Source: Alkalihalophilus marmarensis DSM 21297 (lineage in GTDB: Bacteria; Bacillota; Bacilli; Bacillales; Bacillaceae_D). Taken from it: a DNA stretch of 64,000 bases. The notes beneath the pieces are model-generated. The model worked only from the letters and a program-made list of their open reading frames with translations, had not been told where the DNA came from and did no database searches. Shown here one piece after another: positions 8,245-17,322 of this stretch. Positions within the stretch are counted from its first letter, which is position 1; every line of letters starts with the position of its first letter. The stretch is taken from positions 1-64,000 of the forward strand of contig NZ_ATAE01000067.1 in the NCBI RefSeq assembly GCF_000474275.2. Reading direction: 5' to 3'. The position numbers and the translations under genes are program-made.

Positions 8245-9606
8245 ATGTTTACGTCTTTACGAGAAAAACAAAAGCATTTCTTCTATACAGGACAGACAAA
8301 AGAGTATACCTTTAGAAAAAAACAGTTAGAGCGCTTGAAAGAAGCGATTCAAACAAATGAAGCAGAGCTTTTAGAAGCGTTAAAGCTTGATCTAAATAAA
8401 ACAAATGAAGAAGCTTTTTTAACAGAGCTTGGACCAACCTATCAAGAAATAAATCATACATTAAAGCATTTAAAAGAATGGATGGAGCCGGAGAAAGTGA
8501 AGACACCAGCTTCTCATGTTGGTTCAGTTGGGAAAATACATTATGAACCTTACGGAGTGGCGTTAATCATTGCCCCTTGGAATTATCCACTCCAATTAGC
8601 CCTTTCACCACTAGTGGGGGCCATATCTGCAGGGAACTGTGCGATCGTCAAACCATCAGAATTAACTCCGCACACATCAAAAGCAATAGCAAAGCTCCTA
8701 GATCAAACCTTTGATGAGGCTTATATTAAAACCGTTGAAGGGGCCGTCGATGTCAGCCAGGCTTTGTTAAAAGAGCCGTTTGATTATATTTTCTTTACGG
8801 GAAGTGTTGGTGTCGGAAAGATTGTCATGGAAGCTGCTTCAAAGAACTTGACTCCTATTACCTTAGAGCTTGGTGGGAAGAGTCCTGCTATAGTTCATGA
8901 AGATGCGAAGCTTGATCTTGCTGCTAAACGAATTGCGTGGGGTAAATTTCTTAATGCAGGGCAGACCTGTGTAGCTCCTGATTATGTTCTTGTTCATGAG
9001 AAAGTCTATCCAGCCTTTCTGAAAAAGGTTAAGAAGCATACGAAAGCGTTATTTGATGAGGCTTTGCTTAAAGGAACCTATCCTCAAGTGGTCAGCGGAC
9101 GCCATCTAGAGCGGTTAGCTGGATTCCTCTCAGATGGGCAGGTCGAACTTGGCGGGCAGTACAATAAGGAATCACGCACTTTAACACCGACCATTCTAAC
9201 AGAAGTAAATTGGGAAGCGTCTATCATGCAGGAAGAGATTTTTGGACCGATCCTTCCTATTTTTACGTATCAATCGTTGGAGGAGGTATTAGATAAAGTA
9301 AGAGACAAAGCGAATCCACTTGCCTTATACGTATTTACTGAAAATAAAAAAGTTGAGGCGCTGATTACACAAAACTTGTCCTTTGGCGGCGGATGTATTA
9401 ATGATACGGTCATGCATTTAGCTACCCCTTATCTGCCTTTTGGCGGTGTAGGAGAGAGCGGGACGGGTGCATACCATGGGGTAGAAAGCTTCCGCACCTT
9501 CTCTCATCGGAAGAGCATTTTAAAGCAATCAACGAAGGTGGATTTGCCTCTTAGATATAAACAAGGGAAACTAACAATGAAAGTATTGCGTAAATTATTT
9601 AATTAA
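8245..9606 (+). CDS. Aldehyde dehydrogenase, YwdH-like
   Basis: The 453-residue NAD(P)-dependent aldehyde dehydrogenase belongs to the short class that lacks the first N-terminal segment, as in YwdH and class 3 fatty aldehyde dehydrogenases. The cofactor site contains PWNYPLQLAL and FTGSVGVGK; the general base glutamate is E208 in TLELGGKSP and the catalytic cysteine C242 in NAGQTCVAPDY. The ATG at 8245 is supported by AGGGGGAC about 10 nt upstream; the frame extends to 8215 without a better ribosome site. The physiological aldehyde is unknown. It follows rnhA by about 50 bp and may be cotranscribed. Confidence 0.9.
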   Translation: MFTSLREKQKHFFYTGQTKEYTFRKKQLERLKEAIQTNEAELLEALKLDLNKTNEEAFLTELGPTYQEINHTLKHLKEWMEPEKVKTPASHVGSVGKIHYEPYGVALIIAPWNYPLQLALSPLVGAISAGNCAIVKPSELTPHTSKAIAKLLDQTFDEAYIKTVEGAVDVSQALLKEPFDYIFFTGSVGVGKIVMEAASKNLTPITLELGGKSPAIVHEDAKLDLAAKRIAWGKFLNAGQTCVAPDYVLVHEKVYPAFLKKVKKHTKALFDEALLKGTYPQVVSGRHLERLAGFLSDGQVELGGQYNKESRTLTPTILTEVNWEASIMQEEIFGPILPIFTYQSLEEVLDKVRDKANPLALYVFTENKKVEALITQNLSFGGGCINDTVMHLATPYLPFGGVGESGTGAYHGVESFRTFSHRKSILKQSTKVDLPLRYKQGKLTMKVLRKLFN

Positions 9607-9654
9607 CCAAGTAAGAATTCAGTGTTTAAATAAGAAGATAGGCAGGGGAACTAG

Positions 9655-10974
9655 ATGAAAGACAGTCATTATGATGTGATAGGGGTCGGTATAGGGCCGT
9701 TTAATTTGGGTCTGGCTGCATTACTTGAAGAAAACACTGAACTAAAAGCGGCATTTTTTGATAAAACAGAAGTGTTTCAATGGCATCCTGGTATGCTGCT
9801 TGAGCAGTCGGATCTTCAAGTCCCTTTCTTAGCAGATCTCGTCACATTAGCAGATCCGACAAGCAAGTACAGTTTTCTTAACTACCTGCATGTGCATAAC
9901 CGGATGTATCAGTTTTATTTCTTTAAACGCTTTGATGTACCTAGAGTAGAATATAATGACTATTGTCAGTGGGTCGTATCAGATCTGTCCACGCTTCATT
10001 TTGGGAAAATGGTCACATCAGTGGAGTACGATCGTGATTATAAGCTTTACAATATTGAGGTCCAAGATGTACAGACGGGTAAAATGACCTCCTATACAGC
10101 AACTCATATTGTTATCGGTACGGGGAGCACTCCGCTTATCCCCTCTCCAATCGATGAGAAATTAAATGAAGATGTCATTCATACGAGCCGCTATAAGCAT
10201 TATGAAAAAGAATTTAAAGAATCAAGAAGTGTGACAGTTGTAGGGTCTGGGCAAAGTGCGGCAGAAGTATTCTATGATCTGCTGTTTACTCAGCGGGAAA
10301 ATAACTACCAATTAACATGGTTTACACGTTCGCCAGGCTTCTTTCAGCTTGAATCAGGGAAACTTGGACAAGAGGTATTCTCACCAGATTATGTCCAGTA
10401 TTTTCATGAGCTTTCTTACGAAAAAAGAAAAGATGCTTTGCCGATGCTTGGCGGGCTGCGTAATGGCGTAGAAGCAGAAACTCTACATGCGATTTATGAT
10501 CTGCTGTACCACCGTTCTATTAGAAGAGAAGACCCGGCAGTAACGATCCAGGCGATGACTTCAGTGAATGATGTCATCAAAAAAGAGCCGATGAAATATG
10601 AGTTAATGTGCGAGCAATGGCAGCAAGAAGAAGAATTTACACATGAAACAGAGAAAGTTGTATTTGCTACTGGGTATAAACCGCATCTGCCGGATTGGCT
10701 TCTCGATATGAAAGGTGAATTTAAGTGGGAAAGCGAGAAAGAATTTGCTGTAACAAATGATTATCGTCTCCAGTTCAAAGATGAACGTGAAAATCATTTG
10801 TTTGTTCTTACGAATCTTGAACATTCGCATGGTGCAAGTGCAACGAACCTAGCTTTATCTGTTCGTAGAAATCAAACGATTATCAATACCATTACAGGCA
10901 ATGAGATTTTCTCTCTTAATAACGATACGGTTTTTCAACAATTTGATCGGAAAAATGAAGGATCACAGCCTTAG
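9655..10974 (+). CDS. Lysine/ornithine N-monooxygenase (siderophore type), orphan
   Basis: This 439-residue flavin monooxygenase resembles IucD/PvdA/SidA enzymes that N-hydroxylate lysine or ornithine for hydroxamate siderophores. Visible motifs are the FAD loop GVGIGPFNLGLAAL, the substrate region FPWHPGMLLEQ-like FQWHPGMLLEQSDLQ, LADPTSKYSFLNYL, the NADPH loop VVGSGQSAAEVF and ATGYKPHLPD. No siderophore synthetase, acyltransferase, exporter or Fur box lies nearby, so it is an orphan, either serving a pathway encoded elsewhere or making another N-hydroxy metabolite. Its TAG stop lies in the loop of its own terminator. Confidence 0.88.
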   Translation: MKDSHYDVIGVGIGPFNLGLAALLEENTELKAAFFDKTEVFQWHPGMLLEQSDLQVPFLADLVTLADPTSKYSFLNYLHVHNRMYQFYFFKRFDVPRVEYNDYCQWVVSDLSTLHFGKMVTSVEYDRDYKLYNIEVQDVQTGKMTSYTATHIVIGTGSTPLIPSPIDEKLNEDVIHTSRYKHYEKEFKESRSVTVVGSGQSAAEVFYDLLFTQRENNYQLTWFTRSPGFFQLESGKLGQEVFSPDYVQYFHELSYEKRKDALPMLGGLRNGVEAETLHAIYDLLYHRSIRREDPAVTIQAMTSVNDVIKKEPMKYELMCEQWQQEEEFTHETEKVVFATGYKPHLPDWLLDMKGEFKWESEKEFAVTNDYRLQFKDERENHLFVLTNLEHSHGASATNLALSVRRNQTIINTITGNEIFSLNNDTVFQQFDRKNEGSQP

Positions 10975-10991
10975 GCTGTGATCCTTTTTTA
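10959..10991 (+). terminator. Terminator overlapping the hydroxylase stop codon
   Basis: AGGATCACAGCC pairs with GGCTGTGATCCT and is followed by six Ts. The loop contains the TAG stop, so the 5' arm codes for the last residues of the hydroxylase. Confidence 0.9.
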
Positions 10992-11161
10992 CGTTCTGTT
11001 AAGTGGAGTAGTTATCAATAATATTGACTGATTGATAAAGTGAGTTAAATAGATTAATGAATAGGAGGTTGTTTCAACTATCCACCAAGCCATTTAGCTA
11101 GAAGAAAGAAGAGGATATTTATTAATGTTAATTATTTAATTAAAATTATTATTAATAAGTG

Positions 11162-11190
11162 TTGACATTGAGGTTTACTCTGAGTACAAT
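11162..11190 (+). promoter_or_regulatory. Sigma-A promoter of katA
   Basis: TTGACA (11162-11167), a 17-nt spacer and TACAAT (11185-11190) form a near-consensus promoter. It gives a leader of about 130 nt, in a very A/T-rich 350-bp gap that otherwise holds only the PerR-like box. Confidence 0.85.
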
Positions 11191-11206
11191 GATAACTGTA
11201 ATCAAT

Positions 11207-11221
11207 TAATAATTATTATAA
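11207..11221. promoter_or_regulatory. PerR-like box of katA
   Basis: TAATAATTATTATAA matches the remembered PerR consensus TTATAATNATTATAA at 14 of 15 positions. It sits just downstream of the predicted transcription start, a good position for peroxide-relieved repression of the catalase gene. Confidence 0.7.
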
Positions 11222-11326
11222 ATAAGTAGTTATTATTACAATGGCTTCTGAAAAAGAAGAAAAAAGAAATAAAAGTTAAATATATGATCTTTATTTAATC
11301 AGGTTCAATTAGGAGGAATTGCAACG

Positions 11327-12784
11327 ATGAAAAAATTATCGACAAACCAAGGTGCCCCAATTTATGACAACCAAAATTCTCGTACAGCCGGTCAACGCGG
11401 TCCGACGCTGCTTGAGGATTATCAATTGATTGAAAAGCTTGCTCATTTCGATCGTGAGCGTATTCCTGAGCGTGTCGTTCATGCTCGCGGTGCAGGAGCT
11501 CATGGTGTATTTAAAGTAACAAACAGTCTAAAACGTTTCTCTAAAGCTGCTGTATTTCAAGAAGGAGCCCAAACAGCTGTATTCGCTCGTTTCTCAACCG
11601 TAATACACGGTCAGCATTCACCTGAAACATTACGTGACCCGCGTGGATTTGCGGTAAAATTTTATACTGAAGAAGGAAACTGGGACTTTGTAGGGAATAA
11701 TTTGCCGGTGTTCTTTATACGAGATGCAATGAAATTCCCTGACATGGTTCATTCATTGAAGCCAGACCCACGTACAAATCGTCAAGATCCAGACCGTTAC
11801 TGGGATTTTATGACGCTTCGTCCTGAGTCTACAAATATGTTAACCCACTTGTTCTCTGATGAAGGTATTCCAGCTAGTTACCGCCACATGCGCGGGTCAA
11901 GTGTTCATGCATTTAAGCTGATTAATGAGTTTGGAAATACCGTCTATGCTAAATTTCGCTGGGTACCAAATCAAGGGGTAAAAAATCTATCAATGGAAGA
12001 AGCGGCTGAAATTCAAGCTGAGAACTTCAACCATGCATCACAAGATTTATATGAAGCGATTGAGAATGGGGATTATCCGGAATGGGACCTTTATGTTCAG
12101 ATTCTAGATCCAGCTGATATGGACAAGTTTGACTTTGATCCGCTTGATGCAACAAAAGATTGGTTTGAAGAAGATATTCCTTATCAATTAGTTGGAACAA
12201 TGACATTAAATAGAAACCCGGAGAATGTATTTGCTGAAACCGAGCAAGTAGGATTCAACCCTGGTGTGGTGGTTCCTGGTATCGAGCCATCTGAAGATAA
12301 ACTGCTGCAAGGCCGACTATTCTCATACTCAGATACACAGCGCTACCGCGTGGGACCTAACTATATGCAGCTTCCAATCAACTGCCCGTTTGCCCAAGTA
12401 AACAACAACCAGCGTGACGGGGCAATGGCTTTTAAACAGCAGCCAGGTCATATCAATTACGAACCTAACCGTTATGCGGATACACCGAAAGAAGATGGCG
12501 CTCATACTGATCCTATGATGCCTGTTCAAGGGATGGCAGGCCGTCAGCCGATTGATAAGCCAAATAACTTTGGTCAAGCAGGTCAAGTGTGGAGACGTTA
12601 TTCTAAAGAAGAACAGGATGCCGTTATTAAGAATATGACTGCCGATCTTCAAGGAGTAGCAGAACAAACAGTCATGCTTGCAATCTGCAATTTCTACAGA
12701 GCCGATGAAGAATTTGGTCAGCGTTTAGCAGATTCACTAGGTAAAGATATTACGCCGTATGTGGAAAAACTAAAGCAAATGTAA
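11327..12784 (+). CDS. katA: Catalase, heme-dependent, small-subunit clade
   Basis: The 485-residue monofunctional catalase dismutates H2O2 in the cytoplasm. The distal histidine is H52 in RVVHARGAGAHG; the distal asparagine lies in GNNLPVFFIRDAMKFPD and the proximal heme tyrosine in RLFSYSDTQRYRVGPNY. Length and N-terminus match vegetative KatA of Bacillus. AGGAGGAATT lies upstream of the ATG. It is monocistronic between its own promoter with PerR-like box and a strong bidirectional terminator, so peroxide induction through PerR is likely. Confidence 0.96.
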   Translation: MKKLSTNQGAPIYDNQNSRTAGQRGPTLLEDYQLIEKLAHFDRERIPERVVHARGAGAHGVFKVTNSLKRFSKAAVFQEGAQTAVFARFSTVIHGQHSPETLRDPRGFAVKFYTEEGNWDFVGNNLPVFFIRDAMKFPDMVHSLKPDPRTNRQDPDRYWDFMTLRPESTNMLTHLFSDEGIPASYRHMRGSSVHAFKLINEFGNTVYAKFRWVPNQGVKNLSMEEAAEIQAENFNHASQDLYEAIENGDYPEWDLYVQILDPADMDKFDFDPLDATKDWFEEDIPYQLVGTMTLNRNPENVFAETEQVGFNPGVVVPGIEPSEDKLLQGRLFSYSDTQRYRVGPNYMQLPINCPFAQVNNNQRDGAMAFKQQPGHINYEPNRYADTPKEDGAHTDPMMPVQGMAGRQPIDKPNNFGQAGQVWRRYSKEEQDAVIKNMTADLQGVAEQTVMLAICNFYRADEEFGQRLADSLGKDITPYVEKLKQM

Positions 12785-12788
12785 AAAA

Positions 12789-12833
12789 ATAAAAGCAAGG
12801 AGTGAGCTCACTCCTTGCTTTTATTTTTGAAAT
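12789..12833. terminator. Bidirectional terminator between katA and the ger operon
   Basis: AAAAGCAAGGAGTGAG is perfectly repeated in inverted form as CTCACTCCTTGCTTTT, with A and T runs on both sides, so it serves both convergent transcripts. Confidence 0.93.
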
Positions 12834-13945
12834 TTGTAATTGGTTTTATTTACAGAGTTAAATGGTTTTAATGTAACTTCAATTGTTTCGAATTCAAAGT
12901 TATTAGAGGCTTCTTTTATACTTAGCCATTCAGTGTGATTTCGTCTAAAAAGAAAGTCTTCAAATTGGAAAACATCAGCGCCTATTTCCTGCCCCTTAAT
13001 GATAGAGCTGGAGACTTCCCCTTCAATTGCTTTTTCTACTTTTCGTTTCACTTCATCCATTGTCAGCTCTGTTGAGTTCTCGCGAAGGACACTTGGTATA
13101 GTAACTGCTAATGTATAGCTTGTTCCTCCAGCTGATGATGTCTGCTTTATTTTAAAGGTAGGATTATTCAATTCAACGGTCAAAAATATCTCTTCTTCCT
13201 TTACATCAAAAAGAGAGCGTTTCGATTCGTTATTGGTTAAAATAAATCCTTTGAGATCGTTAATTGAAAGATACCCCTTATATTGCTTGTCTTTTATGAT
13301 ATGAGCCCCTTCGAAATATGGTACGGATACTCCTGTTAGGTCTTCTTTAATCGCATTATCCTCAATATTAATAGACGGTAGCACAATGGTTTTTGTTGGT
13401 TCTTCGTATTCAAGCATAAATTGCTGTAAGAAAAGTGAAGGCACTGAAGAGAGCTGTTCCTGCATATCTTCTGGCTGTGTTAATCTCGAATAGAGGAAAG
13501 GGTAATTAAAAATGACTTTACTCGTCAAAATTTCTTGTACAGGTTGATTTGTACTGTAAACCCATGCGGAATAAGGAATAAGAAAATTTTCAGTTAGCAT
13601 ATCTAGTGTTTCGCTTGCTTTTTCCTCAAGTATTGCTTTACCTAAGACAATGTTATATAGATGCTCATAATTTACAGGAAGCTGAATGGTTCGATATATT
13701 TCTGAAACAGCATCATCAATGCTTCTTCCGCGACCTACAGCTAACCATAATGGGACTTCTCCGCCCTTTCCTTGCTCAGATTTAGCTACATTACTAAAAT
13801 CTAAAAATTGCAAAGTGAGTTCAAACTGTTCCTCTTTAAAATCAATCCCCATTGAAATAGCATAGGCGATAGACTGTATTTCTTTACTCTCAAGACACCC
13901 GCTTAATATTGTACATAAAAATAGAATGAATAATATTTTTCTCAT
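12821..13945 (-). CDS. Germinant receptor lipoprotein, GerAC family
   Basis: The 374-residue C-subunit of a GerA-type receptor is a lipoprotein of the spore inner membrane. The signal peptide ends in the lipobox LSGC (cysteine about residue 17), and the mature protein carries Ger(x)C family features such as GIDFKEEQFELTLQFLD (17 residues) and the C-terminal ETIEVTLKP. It starts by a 4-nt overlap (ATGA) with the A-subunit gene and is last in the operon. The germinant cannot be told from sequence. Confidence 0.9.
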   Translation of the reverse strand: MRKILFILFLCTILSGCLESKEIQSIAYAISMGIDFKEEQFELTLQFLDFSNVAKSEQGKGGEVPLWLAVGRGRSIDDAVSEIYRTIQLPVNYEHLYNIVLGKAILEEKASETLDMLTENFLIPYSAWVYSTNQPVQEILTSKVIFNYPFLYSRLTQPEDMQEQLSSVPSLFLQQFMLEYEEPTKTIVLPSINIEDNAIKEDLTGVSVPYFEGAHIIKDKQYKGYLSINDLKGFILTNNESKRSLFDVKEEEIFLTVELNNPTFKIKQTSSAGGTSYTLAVTIPSVLRENSTELTMDEVKRKVEKAIEGEVSSSIIKGQEIGADVFQFEDFLFRRNHTEWLSIKEASNNFEFETIEVTLKPFNSVNKTNYKFQK

Positions 13946-15396
13946 GACTGCCCTCTAGTTGAATCGTTAGGGTCTAGATCAGGTGCTCGTTTGGTTTGTA
14001 AAGGTCTAGGCAGATTGATAAATATGCTGACTAAATCTTTGATTGACTCCATTTTATTGAATATCACATAAGAAGTCCCAAAAGATCTTAGAGAAGCGAC
14101 GTGAATAGTTAAAGAAAGAAACCCTATAAAAAATCCAAATAATCCGAATCCTGAGCTTAAAAAGAGGATATAAAGCCTGGCAATAAATAAATTTCCTGTA
14201 AGTGATTGATTGACTAATGTGAAGCTAGATATGGCTGTGACACCCACAACCACCAGCATGGTCGGTGAAGTAATGCCGCCCCTTATTGCAGCATCTCCAA
14301 TAATTAATCCACCTAAAACTGCTACTGTTTGACCGACTCCTTTCGGAAGTCTTGCACCAGCCTCTTTAAATAACTCAAACATAATTAACATAATAAGCAT
14401 TTCTAAAAAGTTGGAAAATGGTAAGCCGCTTCTTGAGACCGATATTGTAGCGATTAATGGAAATGGAAGCTGTCCTATATTATGGGAAGTCAAAGCAGTA
14501 TAAAAACCTGGAAGGTAAATACTTATCAACAATCCAATGGTACGAATGACCCTCTCTGTAGAAGCAAAGTAAAAACTGCTGCTGCTATCTTCAGCAGTTT
14601 TCAATAAAAAAGATAAATTAGCAGGACCGATTAGAGCGGTGGGAGAGCCGTCTACGATCACAGCAAAACGGCCTTGGTTAATTGATTGAGCTACAAAGTC
14701 CGGCCGGCCCGTATAATTAATTAAAGGGAATAAAGAAAATATTTGATCTGAAAGAAACTCTCCTAATCCTTCGCTGCTCGTAATAACATCGGTATTAACA
14801 TTATTTATTCGGTCTTTAATTGTTTTTAATATATTTTCGTTTATGATGTCTGAAACATATAGTAAGGAAACACTTGTGTTAGAACGGGTACCTATAGTGA
14901 AATTTTCAACAACAAAACTAGAGGTTTTTAATCGTTTACGAACTAACCCAATATTTACTGAAGCTTGCTCAATAAAACCATCCTTTGGCCCCCTTGTAGA
15001 AACTTCTGCAACAGATTCATCTGGAGAACGAGCGGGGATTTTTGCGATATTTAAAAAGAATACATAATCAGATGATGCCTCTTTAGATGCAATATAAAGG
15101 TACCCATCATAAAGATATTTACATAATAAATCAAACGAAAAAGATTGTTTCTTTATCGTTGTCAGTTGAACTAATGTCGATAATTCTTCTAAATTAAACT
15201 CTCTCTCTTTAAAGTTTAAAAGATTGGAATGCAGGGCGTTATGATCAATTAACGGGTCACAAAACATCAACAGCACGTTCTGATTAGGATAGTCTTTAAT
15301 CACTATGTCTGAGGAGTTGTGAAACTGTTCAGATAACCAGTCTTTATCCGTATATTGTACATCATTATGAGCAGAGGACGCGTTGTCAGGTGTCAT
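13942..15396 (-). CDS. Germinant receptor A-subunit, GerAA family
   Basis: The 484-residue subunit has a soluble N-terminal half of about 240 residues and a C-terminal half with several membrane segments. Family motifs include ENFTIGTRSNTSVSLLYV, the VDGSPTALIGPANLSFLL block (18 residues) and the RLPKGVGQTVAVLGGLIIG region (19 residues). A-subunits assemble into an oligomeric nutrient-gated ion channel in the spore inner membrane (established for GerAA of B. subtilis). It overlaps the upstream permease gene and the downstream lipoprotein gene by 4 nt each, so the three are translationally coupled. Confidence 0.92.
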   Translation of the reverse strand: MTPDNASSAHNDVQYTDKDWLSEQFHNSSDIVIKDYPNQNVLLMFCDPLIDHNALHSNLLNFKEREFNLEELSTLVQLTTIKKQSFSFDLLCKYLYDGYLYIASKEASSDYVFFLNIAKIPARSPDESVAEVSTRGPKDGFIEQASVNIGLVRKRLKTSSFVVENFTIGTRSNTSVSLLYVSDIINENILKTIKDRINNVNTDVITSSEGLGEFLSDQIFSLFPLINYTGRPDFVAQSINQGRFAVIVDGSPTALIGPANLSFLLKTAEDSSSSFYFASTERVIRTIGLLISIYLPGFYTALTSHNIGQLPFPLIATISVSRSGLPFSNFLEMLIMLIMFELFKEAGARLPKGVGQTVAVLGGLIIGDAAIRGGITSPTMLVVVGVTAISSFTLVNQSLTGNLFIARLYILFLSSGFGLFGFFIGFLSLTIHVASLRSFGTSYVIFNKMESIKDLVSIFINLPRPLQTKRAPDLDPNDSTRGQS

Positions 15397-16481
15397 AGCG
15401 AAACATTCCTTTCTTTTGATTTTCGATCCGTTATATAAAGGATTAATAGTAAGAAGAGAGTATGAATAACTAAAACAATTAAAGCTATTGGAAAGTAATA
15501 TTGAAAGGTCCAGTCATAAAAAAGGTAGGGATCTAGCGGTAGAACTGAAATGAGATAAACTAAAAAGAAAATAACATAGATGGTTTTGTTTGTTTGTCGT
15601 TTATAACTTTTGAATATATTTACTAGAACAAATAAAAAAAGGCTGATCCGTACAATACCACCTGAGAGCCATTGAAAAGTAGCGAAAAAATCTACATTTG
15701 AAAAATACTTCCCGATCGTTAAGATTCTCCATTGTTCATAGGCCGGATACCTGAATAAAGCGGCGTACTCTGGACCAAATTCGACAATGGTACCGACGGT
15801 CGGACCTAACATTAGTCCGATAACTAATATCCCGATAATCAGGATACTTTTATACGAGAAGTGTTTACTGAAATGCGAATGAATAAAAAACAAAATGAAA
15901 AACTCAATGATTGGTAAGGAAGTATAGATTAATCCTTGTAATGTCGGCATAAACCCATTTTCAAATAACGGGAGCAGTAACTCGTAATGCTTTTTTGGGA
16001 TATTAGCTGTCGCGACGAAAAAGCCTAAAAAGACAACGAGAGGTAAGAGTAATAAGCTTACATTTCCGATTGTGTTAAAACCTGAACTGACACAGAAAAA
16101 ACAAAATAAAAGTAGTAATCCATTGATAATCCATATAGACAGATTAGGTGCATAGGTTAATTGACTCCAATAGGCAATATCTTTAATAGTGATGATCACC
16201 CCCAGAAAAAGATAAGCTGCAAAAGGGAGAGTGATAACGTAATACCAAACAGGAGACTTTGAATATTTCTTTAGAAAAACAGGGATATCTTTTTTGTAGA
16301 GAAGCCGTAAAATTTTATAAATAACAAATGCCCATACCACCCATAAGAAGCTCGTTAAGATAATGCTGATCCATGAATCACGATGAGACACAGATAACAA
16401 TGCAGGGATCACTTGAACATGCGCAAATAAACCAACAGTTAAAAAGATTATAAAAGCAAGTGTAACAATTCCAAATGGCAT
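15393..16481 (-). CDS. Germinant receptor B-subunit, spore permease GerAB family
   Basis: The 362-residue protein has about ten membrane segments and belongs to the amino-acid/polyamine transporter-like spore permeases that bind the germinant. The ATG at 16481 is preferred because AAAGGAGAGAG lies 8 nt upstream and the product then starts MPFGIVTLAF, in the first membrane segment; the frame could be read from 16532 but without ribosome site. It is the first gene of the operon, giving a B-A-C order rather than the usual A-B-C. Confidence 0.9.
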   Translation of the reverse strand: MPFGIVTLAFIIFLTVGLFAHVQVIPALLSVSHRDSWISIILTSFLWVVWAFVIYKILRLLYKKDIPVFLKKYSKSPVWYYVITLPFAAYLFLGVIITIKDIAYWSQLTYAPNLSIWIINGLLLLFCFFCVSSGFNTIGNVSLLLLPLVVFLGFFVATANIPKKHYELLLPLFENGFMPTLQGLIYTSLPIIEFFILFFIHSHFSKHFSYKSILIIGILVIGLMLGPTVGTIVEFGPEYAALFRYPAYEQWRILTIGKYFSNVDFFATFQWLSGGIVRISLFLFVLVNIFKSYKRQTNKTIYVIFFLVYLISVLPLDPYLFYDWTFQYYFPIALIVLVIHTLFLLLILYITDRKSKERNVSL

Positions 16482-16540
16482 ATTTCTCTCTCCTTTGATG
16501 GTATTATCTTTCCTAGAGAAAGATTTATACATAAATATAA

Positions 16541-16573
16541 AAAGCCTGAGACTTTATAAAGTCTCAGGCTTAG
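16541..16573 (-). terminator. Terminator of the GNAT gene upstream of the ger operon
   Basis: AAGCCTGAGACTTTA pairs perfectly with TAAAGTCTCAGGCTT, followed on the minus strand by TTTTTATATTT. The stop codon of the GNAT gene lies in the hairpin. Confidence 0.85.
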
Positions 16574-17117
16574 AGATGGAGTACCAATCTCGTCTTAACA
16601 TCGAATAAATCACATGATCGACATAATGGTCATAAAGCCACTCGGTTTCTCTGACAATGCCTTCTTGCGTGAAACCAAGACGCTCAGCTACAGCACGGCT
16701 TTTTTCATTTTGAACAGCTGTTCGTATTTCAACCCGGTTTAAGCCGAGGTCATGAAAAGCATGATTGGTTAATGCTTTGACTGCATCATACACGATGCCG
16801 TTTCCTTGAAACTCCTGCCCAATCCAATAGCCGATGGAGACACTCTTATTGTTCCAATCGATCGTATTAAAACTAACAATACCTGCAATTTGTTTGTTAT
16901 AGACAATATAGGTGGTTAGGCTTTTTTGTTCTGCATAATTCTTTAAGTTAGCAAGTACAAATGATTTAGTATCTTCTGCTGTTTTCGAGTAATCAACCCA
17001 AGGAAGCCATTCTTTCAAATAAGCACGATTGCGGTCTATCAGTTGAAACGTTTCTTCAACGTCTTGTACAGCGACTAATTTTAAAGCAAGATCTTCACGA
17101 ATACGGTGATAAAACAT
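16554..17117 (-). CDS. GNAT N-acetyltransferase, RimJ/RimL-like (YdaF type)
   Basis: The 187-residue protein is a GNAT acetyltransferase of the RimL/YdaF branch, which acetylates alpha-amino groups of ribosomal proteins or related substrates; the substrate here is unknown. Features are LKEWLPWVDYSK, the acetyl-CoA loop region IGYWIGQEFQGNGIVYDA and the NRVEIRTAVQNEKSRAVAERLG strand-helix block (given here in parts: NRVEIRTAVQNEKS, RAVAERLG). The ATG at 17117 has GGAGG 8 nt upstream and replaces a longer frame starting at 17132. Confidence 0.88.
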   Translation of the reverse strand: MFYHRIREDLALKLVAVQDVEETFQLIDRNRAYLKEWLPWVDYSKTAEDTKSFVLANLKNYAEQKSLTTYIVYNKQIAGIVSFNTIDWNNKSVSIGYWIGQEFQGNGIVYDAVKALTNHAFHDLGLNRVEIRTAVQNEKSRAVAERLGFTQEGIVRETEWLYDHYVDHVIYSMLRRDWYSISKPETL

Positions 17118-17322
17118 AGCACAGACCTCCATTTGGGTAAAATTTCTATTACCATATCATGGGTATAGACTCCGATCAATCAATTTTTTTAAAGGTAGTT
17201 CTAGCTTTACGTACAAAAAAACTAGTAATATAATAAAAAAAATACATATTGTAAGAAAATTAATATTTTTCTTTCTTATTTGACTAGAAATATATCATTT
17301 GATTAACAAGGAGGAATTTTGA

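Noticed and set aside
11120-11160. Second PerR or Fur box upstream of the katA promoter
   Set aside because: The A/T-rich stretch gives several partial matches but none with a proper 7-1-7 inverted repeat.
12329-12667. 112-codon frame antisense to katA
   Set aside because: Shadow of a strongly coding gene; no ribosome site and no family pattern.
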